This document shows positions 44,883 through 54,139 of a DNA stretch of 64,000 nt, piece after piece (within the stretch, counting starts at the first letter, position 1; each line of letters starts with the position of its first letter). Both the position numbers and the translations under genes were made by a program. This DNA is from Naasia lichenicola. Its GTDB lineage: Bacteria > Actinomycetota > Actinomycetes > Actinomycetales > Microbacteriaceae. Under the pieces are notes generated by a model that saw nothing but the letters and a program-made list of their open reading frames with translations, was not told the DNA's origin and did not search any database. The stretch is from positions 372,001-436,000 of the forward strand of contig NZ_SSSM01000005.1 in assembly GCF_004801885.1 (NCBI RefSeq). The letters run 5' to 3'.

Positions 44883-45086
44883 TCAGACCGAGCGGATGCG
44901 CTCCGCCTGCAGGCCCTTGGGGCCACGGGCGGTCTCGAACTCGACGCGCTGGTTCTCCTCGAGCGAGCGGTAGCCGCTCGACTCGATGGCGGAGAAGTGC
45001 GCGAACACGTCGGCGCTTCCGTCATCGGGGGTGATGAAGCCGAAGCCCTTTTCAGCGTTGAACCACTTGACGGTTCCAGTTGCCAT
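44883..45086 (-). CDS. cspA: Cold-shock protein, CspA family
   Basis: The 67-residue OB-fold RNA/ssDNA chaperone begins [20 protein letters not shown], with RNP1 (KGFGFI, 13-18) and RNP2 (VFAHF, 27-31). The length is canonical. TTAGGAAAC upstream of the ATG is the ribosome binding site. A long untranslated region and then a fatty-acid desaturase follow upstream in the same direction, suggesting cold-adaptation context. Confidence 0.97.
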   Translation of the reverse strand: MATGTVKWFNAEKGFGFITPDDGSADVFAHFSAIESSGYRSLEENQRVEFETARGPKGLQAERIRSV

Positions 45087-45593
45087 GATCGTTTCCTAAC
45101 TATTTCTGTGACTCGACCCGAGGCGGGCCGATGGGTGAGACGAAGCCGCCTCGGCTCCAGCGGAGATCTGCTCCGTGGAGGGTAGATGGGCGGACGCGAG
45201 GTCCGCTGGTCGAAGTGTCGACCTGGTGGGTGCGCCCTCCGGCTGAAGGCCGTGGGGTGCCGAGACGAGCGGTCGTCCGCGTCGTCGGGTTGGATGATCG
45301 GTGAGATGCGCCGTCGGCGGTGGTCACCGTGGGTGATGCGAGAGAAGAGATGGGGAGATGTCTCCTGGAAGTCCTCTTGTGCAGACGAGGATTCCGATGC
45401 TGATTGGGGGCCTGCTAGCGGGATTGATCCGAGATGATGCACGAAAACGCGGACCCGCGAGGCAAACGCTGCTTTTGCATAACCCTACCCCAGTTGCGCC
45501 CCTTGTGGAGAAGGGGTTGTTTTCCCGGTGCTGCTCCATTTATGGATCAACCTGCGCGGCCACCGACTGTGGACCAGCACCGGGACGCCGAGC
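45087..45593. other. 507-bp gap: cspA leader and a plus-strand terminator-like hairpin
   Basis: No convincing gene is present in this gap between the desaturase stop and the cspA start, both on the minus strand. Part is probably the long cspA 5' leader, common for cold-shock mRNAs. At 45499-45523 CCCCTT-gtggag-AAGGGG is followed by TTGTTTT on the plus strand, a factor-independent terminator with no plus-strand gene before it. Confidence 0.5.
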
Positions 45594-46694
45594 TCAGCTG
45601 CGGCGGTACTCCATGACGACGGGGCATTCGAAGGGTGCGCGTGCTGCGAGGCCGACCCGGTTGAGGTAGTCGATCACGATCGCCTGCGCACGGACGTACG
45701 AGGTCTCCTCGTAGTGGACGCCGGTGGTCGCAGCATGCTCGCGGACGATCTCCCGCGCCTTGGCGAGGAACGGACGGGGCATGTTCGGGAACAGGTGGTG
45801 CTCGATCTGGTAGTTGAGCCCACCCATGAGCGCGCTCGCCCAGAAGCCGCCGGCGACGTTGCGGGAGGTGCGAACCTGCTTGCTGAAGAAGTCGAGCTTC
45901 TCCTCGCGGCCCACGAGCGGCATGGCCACGTGGTTCGGAGCGAACGAGCTGCCCATGTAGAGGCCGAACACCGCGAGCTGCACGCCGAGGAAGGCGAAGG
46001 CCATGCCCACCGGCATGAGCAGGAAGATGACGGTCAGGTACAGGGCGAAGCGTGAGGCGATGATGCCGAGCTCGATCCAGCGACCCTTCACATCACCCTT
46101 GGCCGCAAGGCTCTTGAGTGAGACGAAGTGCAGGTTGATGCCGAAGAGCAGCAGCAGCGGGTAGAAGTAGTAGCCCTGCTTGCGGGTGAGGAAGCGCAGG
46201 AAGCCACGACGGCCGGCCGCATCCTCTTCCGTGAAGACGATGGTGTCCGGATCGATGTCCGGGTCCTTGCCGATCTTGTTCGGGTTGGCGTGATGACGCG
46301 AGTGCTTGGTCATCCACCACTGGTAGCTCATGCCGACGAAGGCGGTCGCGAGTGCGCGCCCCGCACGGTCGTTGGCGGGGCCGGAGGTGAACACCTGGCG
46401 GTGCGATGCCTCATGGGCGAGGAACGCGAACTGGGTGAGGACGATTCCGAGGGCCGCCGCCATGAGCAGCTGGAACCAGGACTCTCCGAGCAGCACCATT
46501 CCGGTCGCGATGCCGGCAAGGGCGAGGCAGAGGCCGGCGAACAGGATGATGTAGAACGTACGTGCGCGACGAAGCAGACCCATGTCCTTGATGGCGTGGG
46601 ACAGCTGGGTGAAGGTCCTCGTCGATTCGCCGGACGGACCGGTGCGCGGCTTGGAGCTTCGGAGGGCGCCAGGGGCGCTCTGTGCGTACGTCAA
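45594..46694 (-). CDS. Membrane fatty-acid desaturase
   Basis: The 366-residue integral membrane di-iron enzyme inserts a double bond into acyl chains. The three His boxes are present: HEASH (94-98), HSRHH (131-135) and IEHHLFP (HH at 299-300). Four hydrophobic segments lie between and around them. It begins with TTG at 46694, backed by GGAGACA just upstream. The position next to cspA suggests a role in membrane fluidity in the cold. The regiospecificity (often delta-9 or delta-6 type) cannot be given. Confidence 0.92.
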   Translation of the reverse strand: MTYAQSAPGALRSSKPRTGPSGESTRTFTQLSHAIKDMGLLRRARTFYIILFAGLCLALAGIATGMVLLGESWFQLLMAAALGIVLTQFAFLAHEASHRQVFTSGPANDRAGRALATAFVGMSYQWWMTKHSRHHANPNKIGKDPDIDPDTIVFTEEDAAGRRGFLRFLTRKQGYYFYPLLLLFGINLHFVSLKSLAAKGDVKGRWIELGIIASRFALYLTVIFLLMPVGMAFAFLGVQLAVFGLYMGSSFAPNHVAMPLVGREEKLDFFSKQVRTSRNVAGGFWASALMGGLNYQIEHHLFPNMPRPFLAKAREIVREHAATTGVHYEETSYVRAQAIVIDYLNRVGLAARAPFECPVVMEYRRS

Positions 46695-46760
46695 AGAGTG
46701 TCTCCACGACTGGTAGTCGACTTCCCAGCCGCGGATGAGCAGATCGCTCTAGATGTGGCA

Positions 46761-46788
46761 ACCATAGGGGGGTTTGCTGAGCAATCAA
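46761..46788 (-). promoter_or_regulatory. Candidate promoter of the desaturase gene
   Basis: On the minus strand TTGATT (46783-46788) and TATGGT (46761-46766) are 16 bp apart. Transcription would start near 46754, giving a leader of about 60 nt. Confidence 0.5.
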
Positions 46789-46861
46789 GCAACGCCGCGA
46801 CCCCGTTCGCTGTGAAACCACCGGGGGCGCGATTCGGTGCCCCCGTTCGTGGGCGCAGCGG

Positions 46862-47146
46862 TCAGGGCTTGGTGGCGATGCCGTCCAGCCAGAGGGTGTC
46901 GGAGTCGTCGCGGTGAGAGCTGTCGGCGCCCACGAATTTCGCGTCGATCGTGGCTCCGTTCTTGATCACATGGAACAGGGCCATTGCATGGCCACGGCCG
47001 AGGCTGTAGTCGGCCGCCAGCCACTCGATCACCTCGCCTGCCTTGGTGGTGTTCGTATACCCGCGCTCCTCAGCGATGGCCAGGAGCTGGCGCGGAGTGA
47101 GACCGGTCTTCTTCTCGATCGTGTCGAGGTACGCCTGGAACGACAT
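46862..47146 (-). CDS. DUF4287 domain protein
   Basis: The 94-residue protein starts MSFQAYLDTIEKKTGLTPRQLL and contains AEVIEWLAADYSLGRGHAMALFHVIKNG, the DUF4287 pattern found alone or fused to DUF5655. No membrane helix is seen, so it is cytoplasmic. The function is unknown. It lies 52 bp after the VWA gene in the same direction but shows no coupling. Confidence 0.85.
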   Translation of the reverse strand: MSFQAYLDTIEKKTGLTPRQLLAIAEERGYTNTTKAGEVIEWLAADYSLGRGHAMALFHVIKNGATIDAKFVGADSSHRDDSDTLWLDGIATKP

Positions 47147-47198
47147 GTCCCGATTCTGCTCTGAGAGGGACGGTCGGGCAAAGGCGGATCGTTCGAGC

Positions 47199-49253
47199 TC
47201 AGAACCAGCCGCGGCCGCGGAACCAGTCGCCCTGGCCGGTGCTGAGATCCTCGGCGCGACCTCCGTTGCGCCCCGCGGTGCGCGATCCGAGGAACGAGTG
47301 CACGACGGCGGCGCCGAGGTCGTCGGGCTCGGGATTGACGACGCGGCCGTCCACCCGCCGAGCCATCGAATCGACGAAGCGCGCGAGCCCGGCATCCTCG
47401 CCGAGGCGGAAGAAGGTGGTCTGCGCGCCGAGGCGCATCGATGCATCCAGCTCGCGGACGGTGCGTGCGATCGTGAGGGGGTGCGGCGGGTAGTCGAAGA
47501 AGAGCTCCGCGTTGCTTTCGAGATGCGCCGTCGGCTCGCCATCCGTCACGATCAGCAGCACCGGCTGGGCGTTGGGGTGCTTGCGGAAGTGACGGTTCGC
47601 CAGGAGCAGGCCGTGGTGCAGGTTGGTGCCCATCTCGCGACGCGGCTCGAGCGAGGTGAGCTCCTCGATGTCCATCACCTGCGCCGCGCGCCCGAACTCG
47701 ATCAGCTGCAGCGAGTCACCCCGGAACCGGGATCGGATCAGCGTGTGCAGAGCGAGAGCGGTGCGCTTCATCGGCACCCAGCGGCCGTCCATCGCCATGG
47801 AGAAGGAGGTGTCGACGAGGAGGGCGATCGCCGCCTGGGTGCGATCCTCCGTCTCCGCCACCTCGATGTCCTCGACCGCGAGGAGGCGCCCGCCGTGCTC
47901 GCCGACGCGTCGCTGCACGCCGTTGAGCACCGTGCGAGGGATGTCCCACGACTCGGTGTCGCCGAACTCCCACGGCCGTGTGGCGCCCGACGCGTCACCG
48001 AGCGCTCCCGCGGCGCGCGTCTCGCGCTGTCCTTGGCGGCCCGATCGCCGCGTGGCGACGTCGCGGAGGAGCGACTTCCCGAGCTGTCGCATCGCCTTAG
48101 GTGTGAGCGCGAGCCGCCCCGAGGAGTCTCGGCGCAGGGTGCCGCCATCGCGCAGTGCGCGCTCGAGCTCCTTGAGCGCACGAGCGTCGACCCCGGCGTC
48201 GTCGCCGAGCTGGCGGGCGAGCGCATCGATGTCGACGTCGTCCATGCGCGCGCCGTCATACGACTGCGAGAGCTGCTCGGCCAGATCGTCCAATTCGGCG
48301 AGATCCTGCAGGATGCCCGTGCCATCCCCGAGCCCCACTCCCTGCTCGCCGCTGAAGCTCTCCCCGCCGCTCCAGTCCTCGCCCGGTCGCAGCTGCTGCA
48401 GATTCGCGTCGAGCTGGGCGAGCGACTGCATCAGCTCATTCGAGCCGAATGCCTCGGCGGACAGCTTCATCAGCTCGGCGCGCTGCTCCGGCGTCATGGA
48501 ATTGAGCATCCGCTGCGCGGCGGCCGAGCGGGCGGCAAGGGAATCCAGCAGCTCGTCGAGATTCTGCGGGTTCTCGGGGAACGCATCCCCGTGCTTCGCC
48601 ATGAACGCATCGAAATCCTCGGCTGTGTCCTCGCCCCGCTGGCGCTTCGCGAGAAGCTCGTTGAGATCCGACAGCATCTCGGCGACGGCCGCCCGGTCGG
48701 CATCAGTCGCATTCTCGAGCGCCTGCTTCATCCCCGCGAAGCGGCTGTCGAGCATCTCCCGTCCGAGGAGATCCTTGATGCGCTCATAGTCGGCGCGGGC
48801 ATCGGATGACTGCCATCGGTAGTCGCCGAGCTCGGTCACGGCAGCGGAGGTCGACGACGGGAGGGCGTCGAGCCGCATCTCGGCGAAAGCGCGGTCGGAA
48901 TCGTCGAGCTCGACGTCGCGGGCCAGCTGCTTGCGCTCGGCGAGCACCGCCCGGTCGAGGAGTTCTCTCACCTCGCGGAGCGTGCCGTCGAGCTTCGTGC
49001 CGCGCAGCAGCTGCTGGCGTCGACGCGCGACGCGGGCCGCGAGGTCGTCGAGGCCCTTTCGGTCGCGGCCACCGCGTCGGAGGAACTCGCGCATGGCCCG
49101 CTCGGGTGAGCGCCCGGCCATCACCTCGTCGCCGATGGCATCGAGCGCCTCCGCGATGTCGACAGGAGGCGCGAGCGGATCACCGCCGTCGTAGCGGCGG
49201 AATCTCGTGCGATCGCCGTCGCCCGGCGGGCGGCGGGCGGGCCGCTCAGCCAT
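47199..49253 (-). CDS. VWA-domain protein, partner of a MoxR-like ATPase
   Basis: The 684-residue protein has a long charged helical N-terminal half (Arg/Glu/Asp-rich, coiled-coil-like). A C-terminal von Willebrand A domain follows, with the MIDAS motif DTSFSM in IALLVDTSFSMAMDGRW (about 467) and LLIVTDGEPT later. MIDAS domains bind a divalent ion and a partner protein. It overlaps the upstream AAA+ gene by 8 bp. The pair matches the M. tuberculosis Rv0958/Rv0959 arrangement by my recollection. It is thought to act like a Mg-chelatase I/D or MoxR-VWA chaperone; the client is unknown. Confidence 0.87.
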   Translation of the reverse strand: MAERPARRPPGDGDRTRFRRYDGGDPLAPPVDIAEALDAIGDEVMAGRSPERAMREFLRRGGRDRKGLDDLAARVARRRQQLLRGTKLDGTLREVRELLDRAVLAERKQLARDVELDDSDRAFAEMRLDALPSSTSAAVTELGDYRWQSSDARADYERIKDLLGREMLDSRFAGMKQALENATDADRAAVAEMLSDLNELLAKRQRGEDTAEDFDAFMAKHGDAFPENPQNLDELLDSLAARSAAAQRMLNSMTPEQRAELMKLSAEAFGSNELMQSLAQLDANLQQLRPGEDWSGGESFSGEQGVGLGDGTGILQDLAELDDLAEQLSQSYDGARMDDVDIDALARQLGDDAGVDARALKELERALRDGGTLRRDSSGRLALTPKAMRQLGKSLLRDVATRRSGRQGQRETRAAGALGDASGATRPWEFGDTESWDIPRTVLNGVQRRVGEHGGRLLAVEDIEVAETEDRTQAAIALLVDTSFSMAMDGRWVPMKRTALALHTLIRSRFRGDSLQLIEFGRAAQVMDIEELTSLEPRREMGTNLHHGLLLANRHFRKHPNAQPVLLIVTDGEPTAHLESNAELFFDYPPHPLTIARTVRELDASMRLGAQTTFFRLGEDAGLARFVDSMARRVDGRVVNPEPDDLGAAVVHSFLGSRTAGRNGGRAEDLSTGQGDWFRGRGWF

Positions 49254-50676
49254 AGACCGTCTCGCCTCCGTCGGTGTCCTTGCCGACCCGACGAGCGAGA
49301 TACAGCCCTTCGAGGGCGAGCTCCATCGCGCCGGCGCGCTGTCCTTCTGTGGTGGCGCCCAGGCGAGCGGCGATGTCGTCGTAGAGCTCGGACTCGCCGA
49401 GGCGGGGCAGCCCTTCCAGCATGTCGTGTGCGGACATCTGCACGCCGGTGGTCACCATGGCGCCGCTCTCGATGGCCTCGACGAGGAGGGAGAAGTCGAC
49501 CCCGCGCAGGTGACTGCGCACCGCTTCGGCGGTCGCCGTGCGCAGGAGGTGCTCGAGCACCTCCGCCTCGCGCCCCTCCTCGCCGCTCTCGAACTCGATC
49601 TTGCCGCCGAGCACCTCGACGGCGGTCTGCAGGTCGACGACCCGTGCGACCGCTTCCTGCTCGCCGCGCACCGCGGCCCGATGGAGTGCGGAGGCCGCGA
49701 TCGTCTCCGCTCCCGCGATGGCGAAGCGAGCGCTCACGCCGCTGCGCTGGTCGACGGATGAGGACTGCCGGAGGGCACGGGTGAAGCGGGCGAGGATCTC
49801 GATCAGGTGATCGGGGACGTCCGCTACCAGCTCGGCCTCTTGACGGATCACCGCCACCTCGGCCTCGAGCTCGGTCGGATAGTGAGTGCGGATCTCCGCG
49901 CCGAAGCGGTCCTTGAGCGGCGTGATGATCCTGCCCCGGTTGGTGTAGTCCTCAGGATTGGCGCTGGCCACGACGAGCAGATCCAGGGGCAGCCGCAGGA
50001 CGTAGCCGCGGATCTGGATGTCGCGCTCCTCCATGACGTTGAGCATCGCGACCTGGATCCGCTCGGCGAGGTCGGGGAGCTCGTTGATCGCGACGATCCC
50101 GCGGTGACTGCGGGGGATGAGGCCGAAGTGGATGGTCTCGGGATCGCCGAGCGAACGGCCCTCCGCCACCCGCATCGGGTCGACGTCGCCGATCAGGTCG
50201 GCGACCGAGGTGTCGGGGGTGGCCAGCTTCTCGGCGTAGCGCTCATCGCGGTGGCGCCAGGCGATCGGAAGGTCGTCTCCCAGCTCGGCCGCCCGCCGGC
50301 GCGACGCGTGGATGATCGGCTCGTACGGGTGCTCGCCGAGCTCCGATCCCGCGATGACCGGTGTCCACTCGTCCATGAGGCCGACGAGCGTCCGCAGCAG
50401 CCGGGTCTTGCCCTGACCGCGCTCGCCGAGCAGGACGATGTCATGACCGGCGATCAGCGCGCGCTCGAGCTGGGGGATGACGGTCCGCTCGAATCCGTGC
50501 AGTCCCGGCCACGGATTCTCGCCCGCCCGGAGATGGGCCAGCAGATTGTCGCGGATCTCTGCTCTGAGCGTCTTCTGGACGTGGCCGGAGGCGCGCAGCT
50601 CTCCGACGGTAGTGAGGGAGGGGGCCGTGCTCGCGGCGATGTCGGGGGAAGTGGGGGCGGGTGAGGCCTGCGTCAT
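49246..50676 (-). CDS. MoxR/Mg-chelatase-like AAA+ ATPase
   Basis: The 476-residue ATPase has Walker A LLGERGQGKTRLL (about 80-92). The Walker B position reads GIVAINELPDL, where Asn replaces the usual Asp before Glu. Sensor and arginine-finger segments VVASANPEDYTNRGRIITPLKDRFGAEI are clear. ChlI- and RavA-like proteins work with VWA partners, and such a gene follows directly with an 8-bp overlap. No chlorophyll or cobalamin genes are near, so it is a MoxR-type chaperone rather than a chelatase (inference). Confidence 0.88.
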   Translation of the reverse strand: MTQASPAPTSPDIAASTAPSLTTVGELRASGHVQKTLRAEIRDNLLAHLRAGENPWPGLHGFERTVIPQLERALIAGHDIVLLGERGQGKTRLLRTLVGLMDEWTPVIAGSELGEHPYEPIIHASRRRAAELGDDLPIAWRHRDERYAEKLATPDTSVADLIGDVDPMRVAEGRSLGDPETIHFGLIPRSHRGIVAINELPDLAERIQVAMLNVMEERDIQIRGYVLRLPLDLLVVASANPEDYTNRGRIITPLKDRFGAEIRTHYPTELEAEVAVIRQEAELVADVPDHLIEILARFTRALRQSSSVDQRSGVSARFAIAGAETIAASALHRAAVRGEQEAVARVVDLQTAVEVLGGKIEFESGEEGREAEVLEHLLRTATAEAVRSHLRGVDFSLLVEAIESGAMVTTGVQMSAHDMLEGLPRLGESELYDDIAARLGATTEGQRAGAMELALEGLYLARRVGKDTDGGETVYG

Positions 50677-50731
50677 CGGCTCAGGTTAAGCCTCGCTGTG
50701 AGGCTCGATGTCGTCGAGCGCAAACTCCCAT

Positions 50732-50789
50732 CGAACTGCCCAGTTCTGCCGCTTCTCGAGCGGAGAATGCGGCAGAAGTGGGCAGTTCG
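50732..50789. repeat. Hairpin repeat copy D
   Basis: CGAACTGCCCAGTTCTGCCGC (50732-50752) pairs with 50769-50789 over 21 bp with one mismatch. Unlike copies A and B it lies in a divergent intergenic region, upstream of both the MoxR and GntR genes, where a terminator is not expected. With the sequence to 50987 it makes a 311-bp gap that otherwise holds the GntR promoter region. Confidence 0.9.
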
Positions 50790-50908
50790 CGGTCGACCGC
50801 GCACCGCAGAGGGGGCGAGCGCCACAAGAGTCGGGAATGGATCGAGCGGCGGATCGGCTTCCCACAGCGCTGTGTCGACATCGCCTACAGCTCACATGTC
50901 GTTGATCG

Positions 50909-50968
50909 TGTGTACAGAACCGGCTTCATCCGGCTTCCAAGCTCACCTGAGACTGTTTTATGTACACA
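50909..50968. promoter_or_regulatory. TGTGTACA / TGTACACA operator pair upstream of the prp operon
   Basis: TGTGTACA (50909-50916) and its exact reverse complement TGTACACA (50961-50968) lie 44 bp apart upstream of the GntR gene. TATGGT at 50976-50981 could be the -10, 6 bp before the GTG. The spacing allows looping by a GntR dimer pair. These are likely operators for autoregulation of GntR-prpDBC. Confidence 0.65.
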
Positions 50969-50987
50969 TTCACGCTATGGTCGGCAG

Positions 50988-51656
50988 GTGGCCGGTGTCG
51001 TCAAAGCAAGTGATCGCGTCTATGACACGATCCGCGAGGACATCCTGAGCGGTCGACTCCCATCGGGTACGCCTCTCAGCGAGGTGGAGCTGGCCGACCG
51101 ACTCGGGGTTTCCCGCACCCCCCTGAGAGCCGCACTGTCGAAGCTCGCAGCTGAAGGCCTCGTCGACACGAGCCAGGGGCGGACGGGTGTGGTGCCCGAG
51201 GTCTCGGCCGCCAGCGTCGCCGAGCTCTTCGAGCTCCGGGAGGCCCTCGAGGTGCATGCGGCTCGCCTCGCTGCGCGACGCGGAGATCCGGCGGTCTTCA
51301 GCACGCTCGCCAGCGAGTTCGCCGATGCTCGCCGGGTGCTGCGCGACAAGGGCCGCAGCGACTACTACGACGTCGTCAGCCGATTCGACGAGGCGCTCGA
51401 CGTGGCGATCGACAATCGATCTCTGCGCGCCGCGCTCGACACCTCTCGCCTGCACCTCGTCCGGGCCAGACGCCTGGCCAGCGACAATCCCGAGCGCCTC
51501 CTCCAGGCGGCCGTCGAGCACGGCGCGATCTGCCGGGCGATCGCCGCCGGCGACGAGGCGCTCGCCACCTCGGCGACGATCGTGCATCTGCGCGCCTCGC
51601 TCGCCACCATCCTCTCGACATTGCAGCTACGCGCCGACAGACAGGGCATCGCATGA
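50988..51656 (+). CDS. GntR/FadR-family regulator of the methylcitrate operon
   Basis: The protein is about 222 residues, with a GntR winged helix (about 8-70: [41 protein letters not shown]) and a helical FCD domain. The FCD region shows the [20 protein letters not shown] start and a His-containing [10 protein letters not shown] segment (ligand-binding His). GTG 50988 is in frame; the nearby ATG 50977 is not. It overlaps prpD by ATGA (51653-51656), so it probably senses a propionate-pathway intermediate and controls the operon. Confidence 0.9.
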   Translation: MAGVVKASDRVYDTIREDILSGRLPSGTPLSEVELADRLGVSRTPLRAALSKLAAEGLVDTSQGRTGVVPEVSAASVAELFELREALEVHAARLAARRGDPAVFSTLASEFADARRVLRDKGRSDYYDVVSRFDEALDVAIDNRSLRAALDTSRLHLVRARRLASDNPERLLQAAVEHGAICRAIAAGDEALATSATIVHLRASLATILSTLQLRADRQGIA

Positions 51657-53179
51657 AGACGCACACCGTTCGCACCCACCGCAGCGACGAGAACCTCTCC
51701 CGGGAGGGTCAGCTCGCCTGGAAGATCGCGGAGGTCGCCGTCGATCCTGTGGCCGTCTCCGACGAGGTGACAGAGATGGTCATCAACCGGATCATCGACA
51801 ACGCGGCGGTCGCGATGGCCTCGATCACCCGCGGGCCGGGGATCGCCGCGCGCTCTCAGGCACTGGATCACCCCTACTCGCCCGGGGCCTCCGTCTTCGG
51901 GGTGACCGGCGGCTACAGCCCCGAGTGGGCGGCCTGGGCGAACGGCGTCGCCGTGCGCGAGCTCGACTACCACGACACCTTCCTCGCCGCGGAGTACTCG
52001 CACCCGGGCGACAACATCCCGCCGATCCTGGCCGTCGCGCAGCACGTCGGCTGCACCGGCTCCGACCTGCTCCGCGGGATCGCGACCGGATACGAGATCC
52101 AGATCGACCTGGTGAAGGCGATCAGCCTGCACGCGCACAAGATCGACCATGTCGCCCACCTCGGGCCCAGCGCGGCCGCGGGCATCGGCACCATGCTCGG
52201 CCTCGATGCGGCCACGATCTTCCAGGCCGTCGGACAGGCGCTGCACACCACGACGGCGACCCGGCAGTCGCGCAAGGGCGAGATCTCGACCTGGAAGGCC
52301 CACGCTCCCGCGTTCGCGGGGAAGATGGCCGTCGAGGCGGTCGACCGGGCGATCCGCGGCCAGACCAGCCCCACCCCGATCTACGAGGGCGAGGACGGTG
52401 TGATCGCCTGGCTGCTCGACGGACCGAACGCGAGCTACGAGGTCACTCTCCCTGACGCGGGCGAGCCGAAGCGCGCGATCCTCGATTCCTATACGAAGGA
52501 GCATTCGGCCGAATACCAGGCGCAGGCCTGGATCGACCTCGCGCGCAAGCTGCACAACGAGCACCCCGAGCTGGCCGATCCGGCAGCCGTCGACTCGGCT
52601 GTCCTGCACACCAGCCATCACACCCACTACGTCATCGGGTCGGGGGCGAACGATCCGCAGAAGTACGACCCGACCGCCAGTCGCGAGACGCTCGACCACT
52701 CGATCCCGTACATCTTCACGGTCGCACTGCAGGACGGCAGCTGGGACCACGAGGCCTCCTATGCGCCCGAGAGGGCCGGCCGCGCCGACACCGTCGAGCT
52801 CTGGAACAAGGTGACCACCGTGGAGGACGCCGAGTGGACCCGCCGCTACCACTCCAACGATCCTGCCGAGAAGGCATTCGGCGGTCGGGTGGAGATCCTG
52901 CTCGCCGACGGCACGACCATCGTCGATGAGATCGCCGTCGCCGACGCGCACCCGCTCGGTGCCCGACCGTTCGCCCGCGCCGACTACATCCGCAAGTTCC
53001 GCACCCTCGCCGAGGGCGTGGTGGAGGAGGCTGAGGTCGAGCGCTTCCTCGGCCTCGTCCAGCGTCTGCCCGAGCTGAGCGTCGACGAGGTGCGTCAGCT
53101 CAACGTGGTCGCGAGAGCCGGGCTGCTCGAGACGCTGGCCACTCCGACGGGCCTGTTTTCCACGAAAGGACAGCTCTGA
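51653..53179 (+). CDS. prpD: 2-methylcitrate dehydratase
   Basis: The 508-residue MmgE/PrpD-family enzyme dehydrates 2-methylcitrate to 2-methyl-cis-aconitate in the methylcitrate cycle. Typical segments: [67 protein letters not shown]-like [10 protein letters not shown], and a C-terminal [13 protein letters not shown]. It starts by overlapping the GntR stop and its own stop overlaps prpB by one base. It is soluble and Fe-S-independent. Confidence 0.95.
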   Translation: MKTHTVRTHRSDENLSREGQLAWKIAEVAVDPVAVSDEVTEMVINRIIDNAAVAMASITRGPGIAARSQALDHPYSPGASVFGVTGGYSPEWAAWANGVAVRELDYHDTFLAAEYSHPGDNIPPILAVAQHVGCTGSDLLRGIATGYEIQIDLVKAISLHAHKIDHVAHLGPSAAAGIGTMLGLDAATIFQAVGQALHTTTATRQSRKGEISTWKAHAPAFAGKMAVEAVDRAIRGQTSPTPIYEGEDGVIAWLLDGPNASYEVTLPDAGEPKRAILDSYTKEHSAEYQAQAWIDLARKLHNEHPELADPAAVDSAVLHTSHHTHYVIGSGANDPQKYDPTASRETLDHSIPYIFTVALQDGSWDHEASYAPERAGRADTVELWNKVTTVEDAEWTRRYHSNDPAEKAFGGRVEILLADGTTIVDEIAVADAHPLGARPFARADYIRKFRTLAEGVVEEAEVERFLGLVQRLPELSVDEVRQLNVVARAGLLETLATPTGLFSTKGQL

Positions 53180-54084
53180 TGCTGTACTCCACCATCCCCG
53201 CGCATGAGAAGCGTGCGGCGTTCCGCGCCGCCCTGAACTCGGGAACCATCCAGAGGATGCCCGGGGCATTCAATCCCCTCTCTGCGCGGCTGATCGAGGA
53301 GAAGGGCTTCGAGGGCGTCTACATCTCCGGCGCCGTCATCGCCGCCGACCTCGGCTTCCCGGACATCGGGCTCACCACGCTCAGCGAGGTGGCGGGCCGC
53401 GGGGCGCAGATCGCCCGGATGACGAACCTTCCGACGCTGATCGACGCCGACACGGGGTTCGGCGAGCCGATGAACGTCGCGCGCACCGTGCAGACCCTCG
53501 AGGATGCGGGGATCTCCGGCCTGCACATCGAGGACCAGGTCAACCCGAAGCGCTGCGGTCATCTCGACGGCAAGGCGGTGGTCGACGCTGACACCGCCGT
53601 CAAGCGGATCCGCGCGGCCGCCGATGCACGTCGCGACCCCAACCTGCTGATCATGGCCCGCACGGACATCCGCGGAGTCGACGGCCTCGATGCCGCGATC
53701 GACCGCGCGAAGCAGCTCGTCGATGCGGGCGCCGACGCTCTCTTCCCCGAGGCGATGGCCGACCTCTGCGAGTTCGAGGCCATCCGCGCCGCCGTGGACG
53801 TGCCGATCCTCGCCAACATGACCGAGTTCGGCAAGAGCGAGCTCTTCTCGGTCTCCCAGTTGGAATCCGTCGGCGTGAACCTGGTCATCTTCCCGGTCTC
53901 GCTGCTGCGCATCGCCATGGGAGCCGCCGAGCGCGGACTCGACGCGCTCGTCGAGGAGGGATCTCTGCAGTCGCAGGTCAGCACCATGCAGACTCGCGCC
54001 CGTCTCTACGAGCTGCTCGACTACTCCGCGTACAACACCTTCGACACGTCGATCTTCGACTTCGCCGTGCCCGAAGCGCGCTGA
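53179..54084 (+). CDS. prpB: 2-methylisocitrate lyase
   Basis: The 301-residue barrel enzyme cleaves 2-methylisocitrate to pyruvate and succinate. The catalytic loop NPKRCGHLDGK is visible (about 118-128), with Cys in KRCGH. Mg-binding IDADTGFGEP and later ARTDIRGVDGLD and PILANMTEFGKS match the family. It begins TGATG on the prpD stop, so translation is coupled. Confidence 0.96.
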   Translation: MLYSTIPAHEKRAAFRAALNSGTIQRMPGAFNPLSARLIEEKGFEGVYISGAVIAADLGFPDIGLTTLSEVAGRGAQIARMTNLPTLIDADTGFGEPMNVARTVQTLEDAGISGLHIEDQVNPKRCGHLDGKAVVDADTAVKRIRAAADARRDPNLLIMARTDIRGVDGLDAAIDRAKQLVDAGADALFPEAMADLCEFEAIRAAVDVPILANMTEFGKSELFSVSQLESVGVNLVIFPVSLLRIAMGAAERGLDALVEEGSLQSQVSTMQTRARLYELLDYSAYNTFDTSIFDFAVPEAR

Positions 54085-54139
54085 GCGCGCCGCCCACTCA
54101 CTGCCCGCTGATCCGACCACCCATCACGAAGGAGTGACC

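Noticed and set aside
49246-50676. True magnesium or cobalt chelatase
   Set aside because: No chlorophyll or cobalamin genes are nearby and no large chelatase H/N subunit is present; a MoxR-type pair fits better.
54134-54139. GTG start two codons upstream for prpC
   Set aside because: It overlaps the AAGGAG ribosome binding site; the ATG at 54140 has correct spacing.
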